Shown: one piece after another, positions 1 to 7,468 of the stretch | Layout: each line of letters opens with the position of its first letter | Numbering within the stretch: the stretch's first letter is position 1 | NCBI GenBank assembly: GCA_938038825.1 | Contig: CALHST010000272.1 | Coordinates: forward strand, 1 to 16,868 | Direction: 5' to 3' | DNA from: an uncultured Paracoccaceae bacterium | GTDB taxonomy: Bacteria > Pseudomonadota > Alphaproteobacteria > Rhodobacterales > Rhodobacteraceae | DNA length: 16,868 nt | The notes under the pieces: generated by a model | Told to the model about the DNA's origin: nothing | The model's input: only the letters and a program-made list of their open reading frames with translations | Database searches by the model: none | Translations under genes and position numbers: made by a program

Positions 1-172
1 ATGAACGCGCGCCCGTCCCACTTATTGGATCCAAAACTTTTCGATTTCGTGAACTTATCGAGATCAAAAAAAGAACAAATTGAAGCAGATTCTAACGCGC
101 CTCCCCTCTTGAATTAACGGATATGACAGAACACGCCGCTAAGCCTTATGCATCCAACGAAGCGAGGCACGC
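1..172. other. Window edge and upstream region of the EAL gene
   Basis: No recognisable gene is seen here. A 38-codon frame (1-117, + strand) opens with ATG at the first base and ends in TAA. It is hydrophilic, matches no family I know, and could be the end of a gene that begins outside the window. The stretch is AT-richer than the genes to its right, which fits an intergenic region carrying the promoter of the EAL gene. I could not pick out a convincing -35/-10 pair. A GAGG motif at 164-167 serves the GTG start at 173. Confidence 0.3.
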
Positions 173-1732
173 GTGTCAATCAACACTGTTTCAGAATCTT
201 TCCAAAGGGGCGCGACCCCTTCTGCGACGGCAAAATTCGCTGTCATTGCACTCGTTTTTTCACCAGCCCTCAGCCTGATCGGATTTTGGCTCGGTGGTGA
301 ACTGGCCCTGACCTTGCTTGCGGTTCTGTTGCCTTCGATCGCGGCCGTGATGATTCTGCTGCCGACGCAAAAAACACGCCCTGGAATACCTAAAGAGCTG
401 CTTGGTGCACTTGGTCCCGAAGCATTTGAAGAAACTGTAAAAGCTACAATGGATCAGGCGCGACGCGTCGGCCAAAAATCAGTCGTTTTTGCCATCAAGC
501 TTGATGAATATGACACACTAGCGGAACATCACGGTGACGCTGCAATGGAAAACGTCAGCCAACAAGCGCGTGAAAGGGTCCGTTCAACATTGCGCGCCAA
601 TGACACGCTCGGAATTTTGGATACATCAACTTTCGCGATTTGCATTCACCCGCAGTCTACATTTGATCTAGAAGCGTGTTTGGAATTAAGTGGTCGACTT
701 AATCTTGCGATTGCAGAACCTTACGCCATTGATGGTGCAACAATCTATGTGACGTCCTCACTTGGGTTTTGTCAGTTAGGCCGCGAAACTGCGCAAAACG
801 CCGAAGATAATTGCGATCCTGTCAGTGCCTGCGCCAAGCTGGCATTGTCCACCGCCACGCAAGCTGCCCCCGGTGCAATCCGCGCATATGCGCCGGAAAA
901 AAATCATCCCCTCAAGATGGCATCAGACGTTAACCTCGATGTCATGGATGGATTGGAAAATGGCGAGATATTGCCATGGTACCAACCTCAAATTTCGACA
1001 GACACTGGAAAGATTACAGGGTTCGAAGCCTTGGCACGATGGATCCATCCAAGCCGCGGCCCAATATCGCCCGCAGAATTTTTGCCATTGTTGGAAGAAA
1101 AAGGCCAAATGGCCCGATTGTCCGAAGTCATGCTTTATCATTCCATGACAGCCTTGAAAGCTTGGGATCAAGCTGGCGTGGAAGTTAGGCAAATTGGTGT
1201 AAATTTCTCTCCAACCGAACTTAATGATCCCAAATTGGTGGAAAAAATCTCCTGGGAACTGGACCGATTTGAACTGACACCTGACCGTCTTGCTGTCGAA
1301 GTCCTTGAAACTGTTGTCGCAAAAGGCCCCGACGACGTAGTAACCCGCAATATTAAGGGCCTAAGCGCCTTGGGTTGCCACATCGATCTGGATGATTTTG
1401 GAACAGGCCACGCATCTCTTGCGTCCATTCGTCGATTTGGCGTCGGACGCATCAAAATTGACCGTTCTTACGTTATGAAGTCGGACCGGGACGTCGAACA
1501 ACAACGCATGATCCGCGCAATACTAACCCTTGCCGAAAAATTGGATATCGAAACACTTGCGGAAGGTGTCGAAACAGTTGGTGAGCATTCCCTCTTGGCG
1601 CAGCTTGGATGCGCATATGTGCAAGGATATGGTATCGGACGCCCAATGCCTTTCGAACAAACCTTGACTTGGATCATGGAACACAACGCAAAACTGCAAG
1701 ATCCACCAAATATTGGCCGCGCAATAGGGTGA
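173..1732 (+). CDS. Membrane-anchored c-di-GMP phosphodiesterase (degenerate GGDEF + EAL)
   Basis: This 519-residue protein probably hydrolyses cyclic di-GMP to pGpG at the inner membrane, lowering the signal that favours sessile growth. The N-terminus has hydrophobic stretches at about residues 22-62 (one or two membrane segments). A GGDEF-like domain follows (about 85-230), in which the signature is replaced by DTSTF at 150-154, so it should not make c-di-GMP. The EAL domain covers about 260-505. The catalytic and metal-binding set appears intact: E285 of EAL, N344 in VNFSP, E376, D407-D408 in DDFGTG, K428, E464 in AEGVE and Q484. The GTG start at 173 is supported by GAGG 5 nt upstream, and no earlier start is better. 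It stands 135 nt before yidC and its partner cyclases are unknown. Activity is inferred from residues; the degenerate domain may act as a GTP-sensing or dimerisation module. Confidence 0.88.
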   Translation: MSINTVSESFQRGATPSATAKFAVIALVFSPALSLIGFWLGGELALTLLAVLLPSIAAVMILLPTQKTRPGIPKELLGALGPEAFEETVKATMDQARRVGQKSVVFAIKLDEYDTLAEHHGDAAMENVSQQARERVRSTLRANDTLGILDTSTFAICIHPQSTFDLEACLELSGRLNLAIAEPYAIDGATIYVTSSLGFCQLGRETAQNAEDNCDPVSACAKLALSTATQAAPGAIRAYAPEKNHPLKMASDVNLDVMDGLENGEILPWYQPQISTDTGKITGFEALARWIHPSRGPISPAEFLPLLEEKGQMARLSEVMLYHSMTALKAWDQAGVEVRQIGVNFSPTELNDPKLVEKISWELDRFELTPDRLAVEVLETVVAKGPDDVVTRNIKGLSALGCHIDLDDFGTGHASLASIRRFGVGRIKIDRSYVMKSDRDVEQQRMIRAILTLAEKLDIETLAEGVETVGEHSLLAQLGCAYVQGYGIGRPMPFEQTLTWIMEHNAKLQDPPNIGRAIG

Positions 1733-1759
1733 ATTAGCGGCCATCGTTCCTACATTACC

Positions 1760-1785
1760 TTCAATGTGCCTTCTGCATGATTGAA
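1760..1785 (+). repeat. Imperfect inverted repeat between the EAL gene and yidC
   Basis: TTCAAT at 1760-1765 is matched by ATTGAA at 1780-1785. A further TG/CA pairing inside is possible with bulged bases, and the loop is about 7 nt. It starts 27 nt after the EAL stop and sits directly before a much stronger hairpin. There is no T-tract, so it is not a standard terminator. It may be part of the yidC leader fold or chance. Confidence 0.25.
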
Positions 1786-1786
1786 T

Positions 1787-1814
1787 CGCCCCAAAGGTCT
1801 TGACCTTTGGGGCG
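1787..1814 (+). promoter_or_regulatory. Strong hairpin in the yidC leader
   Basis: Thirteen bases at 1787-1799 are perfectly complementary to 1802-1814, leaving only two bases at the centre. In practice the RNA would form about 11-12 pairs with a small loop. The stem is GC-rich at its base (CGCCCC/GGGGCG). No run of T follows, so it is not a canonical intrinsic terminator, although it may still end or stabilise the EAL transcript. It is immediately followed by a second hairpin at 1815-1837, giving a tandem structure 50-80 nt upstream of yidC. The structure is directly visible; its role is inference. Confidence 0.6.
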
Positions 1815-1837
1815 GTCTCGCGTTGATGGCGCGAGAC
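1815..1837 (+). promoter_or_regulatory. Second tandem hairpin in the yidC leader
   Basis: GTCTCGCG at 1815-1822 pairs perfectly with CGCGAGAC at 1830-1837 around a 7-nt loop (TTGATGG). It abuts the previous hairpin with no spacer, so the two helices could stack coaxially. No T-tract follows. With the hairpin at 1787-1814 it makes a compact RNA domain in the 5' region of the yidC-MOSC-engB operon. No known riboswitch consensus was recognised. Confidence 0.55.
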
Positions 1838-1852
1838 AACGGAACTGGCGAT

Positions 1853-1866
1853 AGGTGGCTGTCCAC
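1853..1866 (+). promoter_or_regulatory. yidC ribosome binding site inside a small hairpin
   Basis: AGGTGG at 1853-1858 is the best Shine-Dalgarno candidate, 9 nt before the ATG at 1868. This decides the YidC start. Four of its bases (GTGG, 1855-1858) can pair with CCAC at 1863-1866 across a CTGT loop, which would partly hide the ribosome site. A four-pair stem is weak, so regulation by it is only a possibility. Confidence 0.4.
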
Positions 1867-1867
1867 G

Positions 1868-3664
1868 ATGGACGATCAGAATAAAAACCTCATCCTTGCG
1901 ACTGCACTTAGCTTTTTGGTGATCTTGATTTGGTTCGTGATTTTTCCACCGCCAGAAGCAGAACCGCCTCTGGTTCAAACGCCATCAGACACCGCTGGGT
2001 CGACAAACAACACGGCGCTGACACCGAATGCGTCTGTACCAGCACAAGCTCCAGGATCAGTCGCAACCGAGGCTGAGACTCGCGAAGCCGCACTGGAAGA
2101 TGCGCCGCGCATTGCGATCGAAACGCCCCGTCTTTCCGGGACGATTTCGCTTGTCGGTGGCCGCATCGATGACTTGTCTTTGAATGATTACAAAACCACG
2201 CTCAATGACGACGCCGAAGTTGTCAAAATGCTCTCACCGGTGGGCACGTCCGGCGCCTATTATGCGCTGTATGGATGGGCACCCGGCGCGGGCCTAACTG
2301 CTGACGACGTTCCCGGCCCATTTACCTCTTGGGAGATAGCAGAGGGTGACACGCTTACCCCTGAAACACAGGTCACACTGACTTGGAACAACGCAAAGGG
2401 TCTGACTTTCACGCGAGTGCTGTCGATTGACGAAGACTTCATGTTTTCTGTCGAACAGTCCGTTCAGAATGACACCGCAGGCAATGTCAGCTTGGCGCCA
2501 TATGGGATCCTTGCCCGGCACGGTCAACCTGATGATCTGAAGAACTTTTTCATTCTTCACGAAGGCGCTGTTCGGTTTGTGGATGATGTTTTGACCGAAA
2601 CCGACTGGGATGATTTCGCCTCTGACGGCACCCGAAATCGCGAAGATGTGCAAGCCGTCGGTTGGACTGGGTTTACCGATCACTATTGGCAAAGTGTGTT
2701 GATCCCGCCCCAGACAGCAGGGGTCAAGATCGAGACGTTCCATGAACCAACTAGGGACATTTACCAAACTTCAGCCACTATGGCGACATCAACTGTCGCG
2801 CCAGGTCAATCGGCACAAGTTACAACACAATTGTTTGCTGGAGCGAAGGAATGGGAATCCATCCGCGCCTATCAAGACGAAGGTGTTGAACGGTTTGTTG
2901 ACAGCATTGACTGGGGGTGGTTCGCGTTCCTTACAAAACCCATTTTCTGGTTGCTGCATGAGATCAACAAACTGATCGGCAATATGGGTTGGGCCATCAT
3001 CGGATTGACCCTGATCATCAAAGCGATCCTGTTCCCGTTGGCCTACAAATCTTATGTCTCCATGGCGAAGATGAAAGAACTTCAGCCAGAAATGGAAAAG
3101 ATCAAAGAGCGTGCGGGCGACGATCGTCAAAAGCTCCAACAGGAAATGATGGGGCTCTACAAAAAGGAAAAGGTGAACCCAGCAGCGGGTTGTCTGCCAA
3201 TCTTATTGCAGATTCCAATCTTCTTCTCTTTGTACAAGGTGATCTTCGTAACCATCGAACTGCGTCATGCCTCTTGGCTTGGTCCGTTCCAAGATCTGAG
3301 TGCGCCGGACCCAACAACCATCATGAACTTGTACGGTCTGTTGCCGTTTGACGCGCCAGCACCAGATTCGATTTTATCGCTGATATTCATCGGGATTTTG
3401 CCACTTATCCTTGGGATTTCCATGTGGCTGCAGCAAAAACTGAACCCAGCGCCAACAGATCCCACCCAGCAAATGATCTTTGCATGGATGCCTTGGGTCT
3501 TTATGTTCATGTTGGGTGGATTTGCCAGCGGGCTTGTCGTGTATTGGATTGCGAACAACGTGATTACGTTTACACAACAATATCTGATTATGCGCAGCCA
3601 AGGGTACAAGCCAGATGTGTTCGGCAACATCCTGGGCAGTTTTAAACGCAAACCAAAGACATGA
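1868..3664 (+). CDS. yidC: Membrane protein insertase YidC
   Basis: YidC inserts and folds inner-membrane proteins, alone or with SecYEG. The product is 598 residues, the usual size for a Gram-negative YidC. It has an N-terminal membrane anchor (about residues 6-25), a Pro/Ala/Thr-rich linker, a large periplasmic P1 domain (about 80-350) and the conserved C-terminal insertase core. In the core, the coiled cytoplasmic segment with SMAKMKELQPEMEK and the VNPAAGCLPILLQIPIF segment are readily recognised. The membrane arginine of the E. coli hydrophilic groove (in IVRGIMYPL) is a lysine here, K385 in IIKAILFPL, which keeps the positive charge. The ATG at 1868 is preferred over an in-frame TTG at 1781 because the extra 29 codons lie in the hairpin region and the known family N-terminus begins near MDDQNKN. 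The stop overlaps the next ATG (ATGA). Confidence 0.97.
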   Translation: MDDQNKNLILATALSFLVILIWFVIFPPPEAEPPLVQTPSDTAGSTNNTALTPNASVPAQAPGSVATEAETREAALEDAPRIAIETPRLSGTISLVGGRIDDLSLNDYKTTLNDDAEVVKMLSPVGTSGAYYALYGWAPGAGLTADDVPGPFTSWEIAEGDTLTPETQVTLTWNNAKGLTFTRVLSIDEDFMFSVEQSVQNDTAGNVSLAPYGILARHGQPDDLKNFFILHEGAVRFVDDVLTETDWDDFASDGTRNREDVQAVGWTGFTDHYWQSVLIPPQTAGVKIETFHEPTRDIYQTSATMATSTVAPGQSAQVTTQLFAGAKEWESIRAYQDEGVERFVDSIDWGWFAFLTKPIFWLLHEINKLIGNMGWAIIGLTLIIKAILFPLAYKSYVSMAKMKELQPEMEKIKERAGDDRQKLQQEMMGLYKKEKVNPAAGCLPILLQIPIFFSLYKVIFVTIELRHASWLGPFQDLSAPDPTTIMNLYGLLPFDAPAPDSILSLIFIGILPLILGISMWLQQKLNPAPTDPTQQMIFAWMPWVFMFMLGGFASGLVVYWIANNVITFTQQYLIMRSQGYKPDVFGNILGSFKRKPKT

Positions 3665-4401
3665 CCCTGTCACTGGCCCAGATCTGGCGGTATCCGATCA
3701 AGGCGATTGGGGCAGAAGCTCTGGACCAGGTGACATTAACCAAGGGAAAGCCCCTGCCGTTGGATCGCGCATGGGCTCTTCTTGAACAGGGTGGTGATGA
3801 TGCACAGGGATGGCGGTCGTGTCGCAACTTCTTGCGAGGAGCAAAAGGCCCGTCTTTGATGGCAATCATGGCCCGTGTAGACGGTGACATCGTGCATCTT
3901 ACACATCCAAATCTGCCGGAGTTAACGATCCCTTTGTCAGGCAGCGCAACGAACGCCTTGATTAATTGGATAACCCCTATTTATCCCGCGACGCGCAAGG
4001 CCCCCACCGCTTTGGTAAAATCCCCTGATGAAGGCATGGCAGATGTTCCTTACGCTTCTGTGTCCGTCATGAATACAGCCAGCCTAAGCGCAATTTCGGA
4101 CAAGGTGGGTCGCGATATGGATGCCCGTCGCTTTCGTGGCAATATCTGGCTAGATGGGTTAGCGCCTTGGGCGGAATTTGATCTTTTGGGGAAAACTCTT
4201 GTGATGGGTGATACGGAACTCAAGGTGGTGGAGCCCATCACGCGCTGTCGTGCCACTGAAGCAAATCCAGCAAATGGCATTCGGGATGTTGATACGTTGA
4301 CTGTGCTTCGACAAAACTGGGGTCACGCAGAATTCGGAATGAATACAAAAGTCATGCATGGCGGAACAATTGCCGTCGGTGACACGGTGGTAATCCAATG
4401 A
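3661..4401 (+). CDS. MOSC domain-containing protein
   Basis: This 246-residue protein has an N-terminal MOSC beta-barrel domain (about residues 3-90, beginning with LAQIWRYPIKAIG) and a C-terminal MOSC domain (about 110-245). MOSC domains are found in molybdenum-cofactor sulfurases and in YcbX/YiiM-type proteins that detoxify N-hydroxylated compounds. The conserved cysteine that carries sulphur or binds the cofactor is seen as C196 in PITRCRAT, and the RRFRGN stretch typical of the fold is present. The gene overlaps yidC by ATGA at its start and engB by ATGA at its end, so all three are probably translationally coupled. This order is common in Rhodobacterales and does not imply a shared pathway. 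The true substrate is unknown. Confidence 0.88.
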   Translation: MTLSLAQIWRYPIKAIGAEALDQVTLTKGKPLPLDRAWALLEQGGDDAQGWRSCRNFLRGAKGPSLMAIMARVDGDIVHLTHPNLPELTIPLSGSATNALINWITPIYPATRKAPTALVKSPDEGMADVPYASVSVMNTASLSAISDKVGRDMDARRFRGNIWLDGLAPWAEFDLLGKTLVMGDTELKVVEPITRCRATEANPANGIRDVDTLTVLRQNWGHAEFGMNTKVMHGGTIAVGDTVVIQ

Positions 4402-5051
4402 AAATGCTTCCTTTCCCACTGGTCGAAGAACCTGACGACATCACACGCGAAAAGGGTCGTATGTTGTTTGCGACCGGCTCTGAATTTCTGAAGGGCGTTG
4501 TCGCGATGAACGGCCTGCCACCCGCAGATCGGCTGGAAGTCTGTTTTGCGGGCCGCTCCAACGTTGGGAAATCCAGCCTGATCAATGCGCTAACGGGGCG
4601 AAAGGGATTGGCCCGTGCGTCAAACACGCCCGGGCGGACGCAGGAAATCAACTTCTTCACCACTGCCGACAGTCACTATTTGGTGGATTTGCCCGGCTAT
4701 GGTTATGCGAACGCGCCGTTGGATGTTGTGAAGAAATGGCAAGCGTTGTTGAAACAATACTTGTCTGGTCGCCAATCCCTGCGGCGCGCCTTTGTTCTGA
4801 TTGATGCCCGCCATGGTGCGAAACCTGTCGATGAAGAGATCATGAGCCTGCTCGACAGTGCTGCTGTGACGTTCCAATGCGTTCTGACCAAAGCGGACAA
4901 GGTAAAAGCAAAAGACCGCGACGCGGTGCTCAACCAAGTGCGCCAAACATTGTCCAAGCACCCGGCCGCCTTCCCTGAAATCGTGATGACCTCGTCCGAA
5001 AAGGGCGACGGGATTGCCACGTTGCGCAGCATTATCGTGGGTCTGGAATAA
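4398..5051 (+). CDS. engB: Ribosome biogenesis GTP-binding protein EngB (YihA/YsxC)
   Basis: This TRAFAC-class GTPase takes part in late assembly of the large ribosomal subunit. Its length, 217 residues, is normal. The G1 loop is GRSNVGKSS (residues 52-60, K58). The G2 threonine lies in NTPGRTQEINFF, G3 is DLPG (97-100, followed by YGYA), G4 is TKAD (164-167), and a G5-like SS lies near the C-terminus. The start overlaps the MOSC gene stop as ATGA, consistent with coupled translation in the yidC operon. The N-terminal ~40 residues before the G domain are typical of alphaproteobacterial homologues. No alternative function is likely. Confidence 0.96.
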   Translation: MKMLPFPLVEEPDDITREKGRMLFATGSEFLKGVVAMNGLPPADRLEVCFAGRSNVGKSSLINALTGRKGLARASNTPGRTQEINFFTTADSHYLVDLPGYGYANAPLDVVKKWQALLKQYLSGRQSLRRAFVLIDARHGAKPVDEEIMSLLDSAAVTFQCVLTKADKVKAKDRDAVLNQVRQTLSKHPAAFPEIVMTSSEKGDGIATLRSIIVGLE

Positions 5052-5116
5052 CCGGGCCTTGCCGTGGCGCGCGTTCCTCGGCAAAACCACTGCACGTGTC
5101 CTAAAGCCAAAATCAT

Positions 5117-5980
5117 ATGAAACCGCGTGATATGAACAACGACTGGATCTCTACTGCCGCGACGCTGAACCAAGCGTTGCCCTATATGCAGCGCTATACC
5201 GGCGCAGTGGTTGTCATCAAACTTGGCGGCCACGCCATGGGCAGTGACGAAGCCATGGACAGTTTTGCCCGCGACGTCGTTTTGATGCGTCAAGTTGGGG
5301 TGAACCCTGTTGTGGTGCATGGCGGTGGCCCTATGATCAACGCAATGCTGGATCGGTTGGATATCACATCCGAATTCAAGAACGGCAAACGCGTCACAGA
5401 CCAAGCCACGATTGAAGTGGTCGAAATGGTTTTGTCGGGCGTCGTCAACAAGCGCATCACGCAAGCGATCAATCGTCAAGGGGGGCGCGCCGTCGGACTT
5501 TCCGGCAAGGATGCAAATCTTATGATGTGCGAACCTGCAAATCCCGATCTGGGACTTGTCGGCACACCGTCCCAGATGGATCCCCGTATTCTGCGAACTT
5601 TGTTCGAAAACGAAATGATCCCCGTGATCGCCCCGCTGGGCGCTGGTCGCGACGGTGAGACGTTTAACATCAACGGCGACACAGCAGCCGGTGCCATCGC
5701 GGGCGCCCTAAAGGCAGATCGCTTGTTGTTGCTGACAGATGTATCCGGTGTCAAAAACGCAGACGGCGCGGTTGTGACTGAACTGACTGCGGATCAAATC
5801 CGCACAATGACCAATGATGGCACAATCGCCGGCGGTATGATTCCCAAAACGGAAACGGCGTTGGACGCAATCGCATCAGGGGTACGGGCTGTTGTGATCC
5901 TTGATGGACGTGCCGCAAATGCGTGTTTGCTGGAATTGTTTACCGAACATGGCGCAGGCAGCATCATTCGCGCGCGTTAA
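5117..5980 (+). CDS. argB: Acetylglutamate kinase
   Basis: ArgB phosphorylates N-acetyl-L-glutamate with ATP, the second step of arginine synthesis in the cytoplasm. The 287-residue product belongs to the amino-acid kinase family. It shows the phosphate-binding KLGGHAMG (K35), the substrate loop HGGGP (68-72), NGDTAAG (from N186) and GGMIPK (239-244, ending in catalytic-site K244). The extra N-terminal helix before the kinase core (about residues 1-28) is the feature linked to arginine feedback inhibition in hexameric enzymes, so this form is probably arginine-sensitive. An in-frame ATG at 5132 (MNNDW) is an alternative start; neither has a strong Shine-Dalgarno. It follows engB by 65 nt with no clear terminator between, so co-transcription is possible. 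Confidence 0.96.
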   Translation: MKPRDMNNDWISTAATLNQALPYMQRYTGAVVVIKLGGHAMGSDEAMDSFARDVVLMRQVGVNPVVVHGGGPMINAMLDRLDITSEFKNGKRVTDQATIEVVEMVLSGVVNKRITQAINRQGGRAVGLSGKDANLMMCEPANPDLGLVGTPSQMDPRILRTLFENEMIPVIAPLGAGRDGETFNINGDTAAGAIAGALKADRLLLLTDVSGVKNADGAVVTELTADQIRTMTNDGTIAGGMIPKTETALDAIASGVRAVVILDGRAANACLLELFTEHGAGSIIRAR

Positions 5981-6040
5981 CACACGTTGCAAACCGAACT
6001 TGCCCGCCATAGGTTCGACTGTCGCTATTAGGGTGCCGCC

Positions 6041-6835
6041 ATGGAACATGAAACACTCATTCGCTTAAGTGCCTTTTTGGGACTGTTTGCACTCTTCGCC
6101 GGGTTAGAGACGTGGGCACCACGCCGCATCCGCAAGCAGCCGCGCATAACCCGTTGGACAACCAATTGGGGCTTCACAGTTCTTAATGCTGTTGCGTTGC
6201 GCGCTTTGGCCTGGGGTTTGCCTCTTCTTGCTGTCGGGGCCGCCGCGGACGCCGCCAATCAAGGTTGGGGTTTGTTCAATGTGATCGCTCTGCCCACAGG
6301 AATCGAAATCATCGTGGCTCTCCTCATCTTGGATTTTTCCATCTGGGCACAGCATCTGATCACCCACAAAATCCCAATCCTTTGGCGTTTGCACCGGGTG
6401 CATCATGCGGACGTAGACATTGACGTCACAACCGCCATTCGATTTCATCCCATAGAAATCGCAATCTCGATGTTGCTCAAGATCGGCCTGGTCTATCTGT
6501 TGGGGCCTGCGATTATTGCCGTGGTCTTGTTCGAAGTCATTTTGAATGGCACTGCCATGTTCAACCACGCCAACATTCGCCTGCCATTGGGGTTGGATCG
6601 CGTTGTCCGGCTGGTTCTTGTCACCCCCGACATGCACCGCGTGCATCATTCGGTGCACCGGCATGAACATGACAGCAATTATGGATTTGCATTGTCTATC
6701 TGGGATCATCTCTTTGGAACTTACATCGCCCAACCGGCCGAAGGGCATGACGCCATGAAAGTCGGTTTGCAGTGGCAAGACACGCGTCCAGCCAAGCTGG
6801 GGTGGAGCCTTGCGATGCCGTTCTTTCGAAAATGA
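6041..6835 (+). CDS. Fatty acid hydroxylase / sterol desaturase family membrane protein
   Basis: This 264-residue integral membrane protein belongs to the family of di-iron oxygenases that hydroxylate or desaturate lipids. Hydrophobic segments lie near residues 5-22, 40-68, 82-104 and 140-172. The histidine clusters that bind the two iron atoms are all present: HLITH (105-109), HRVHH (118-122) and HRVHH again (199-203), with further histidines in FHP, FNHAN and HRHEH. The actual substrate cannot be told from sequence; marine roseobacter homologues are generally uncharacterised. An AGGG before the ATG (about 7-10 nt) acts as ribosome site. The stop overlaps the next gene as ATGA, which links it to an iron-sulphur protein that could be its electron source (inference). 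Confidence 0.88.
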   Translation: MEHETLIRLSAFLGLFALFAGLETWAPRRIRKQPRITRWTTNWGFTVLNAVALRALAWGLPLLAVGAAADAANQGWGLFNVIALPTGIEIIVALLILDFSIWAQHLITHKIPILWRLHRVHHADVDIDVTTAIRFHPIEIAISMLLKIGLVYLLGPAIIAVVLFEVILNGTAMFNHANIRLPLGLDRVVRLVLVTPDMHRVHHSVHRHEHDSNYGFALSIWDHLFGTYIAQPAEGHDAMKVGLQWQDTRPAKLGWSLAMPFFRK

Positions 6836-7458
6836 ATTGGCCTGACCTAGAGGACGAGGCACAGACATTTGGTTTGTTTGTGATGGGGGCCCTGCAAGAC
6901 GGTGAAGACACGGTAATCCTGATTGGTGCAGACGTGGGGATGTGGCAGATTTTCAAAGCCAGCGTTGAATTTTCAGATGGGCAAGCGCATCCGCTGGATC
7001 GCTGGTCAAAACGGGTTTTGGCGGCGTTGGCGCAATCTTCGGGGGCCACATGTCAGTTCCCGTCCGATGGCCCGCCCTATTTGCCTTTCATTGCTTGGGC
7101 AAAAGACACGGGCCGTTTTTGGCAAAGCCCAACGGGTATGTTGATCCATGATACCGCTGGCCTGATGATTTCCATTCGCGGTGCACTTAGGATCGCAAAT
7201 ACATCTTTGCCGCAGACCACGAAACGATCGTCCCCTTGCGACACATGTATCACAAAACCTTGCACCACCGCATGTCCAGTCGACGCTTTGAACGCACACT
7301 CATTTTATGATGTTCCAACCTGCAAGACCCATCTGAATGCACCCGAAGGCGCAAATTGCATGGATGCCGGGTGTCTCGCCCGTCGGGCCTGTCCGGTAAG
7401 TCAGTCATATGCGCGTGATCCGGAACAATCTGCGTTCCACATGAGAGCTTTTGTGTAA
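6832..7458 (+). CDS. Unassigned iron-sulphur protein with two C-terminal [4Fe-4S]-type sites
   Basis: This 208-residue protein has eight cysteines near its C-terminus: C136-x2-C139-x4-C144-x3-C148 followed by P, then C164, C176, C181 and C187 followed by P. This layout suits two [4Fe-4S] clusters, as in bacterial ferredoxins and the C-terminal part of epoxyqueuosine reductase (QueG), but the first motif has x4 where the classical pattern has x2. The first ~130 residues have no membrane segment and I do not recognise the fold, although HPLDRWSKRVL and SPTGMLIHDTAGLMISIRGAL look conserved-type. The ATG at 6832 overlaps the hydroxylase stop (ATGA) and is preferred over an in-frame start at 6772, which would overlap the neighbour by 64 nt. 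It may donate electrons to that hydroxylase. Full function is unknown. Confidence 0.75.
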   Translation: MNWPDLEDEAQTFGLFVMGALQDGEDTVILIGADVGMWQIFKASVEFSDGQAHPLDRWSKRVLAALAQSSGATCQFPSDGPPYLPFIAWAKDTGRFWQSPTGMLIHDTAGLMISIRGALRIANTSLPQTTKRSSPCDTCITKPCTTACPVDALNAHSFYDVPTCKTHLNAPEGANCMDAGCLARRACPVSQSYARDPEQSAFHMRAFV

Positions 7459-7468
7459 GGATAGCGGC

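Noticed and set aside
1781..1867. Longer YidC reading from a TTG at 1781
   Set aside because: The 29 extra codons are made of the hairpin region, have no family match, and the ATG at 1868 has a better placed ribosome site.
5059..5084. TTGCCG / CGGCAA inverted repeat between engB and argB as a terminator
   Set aside because: Only six pairs with a 14-nt loop and no T-tract.
4703..5479. Long - strand frames opposite engB and argB (and similar frames elsewhere)
   Set aside because: They are shadows of well-identified genes and encode no recognisable protein.
6010..6030. GGTTCGACT resembling a tRNA T-loop
   Set aside because: The flanking bases do not form a T-stem and no acceptor, D or anticodon arms are present.
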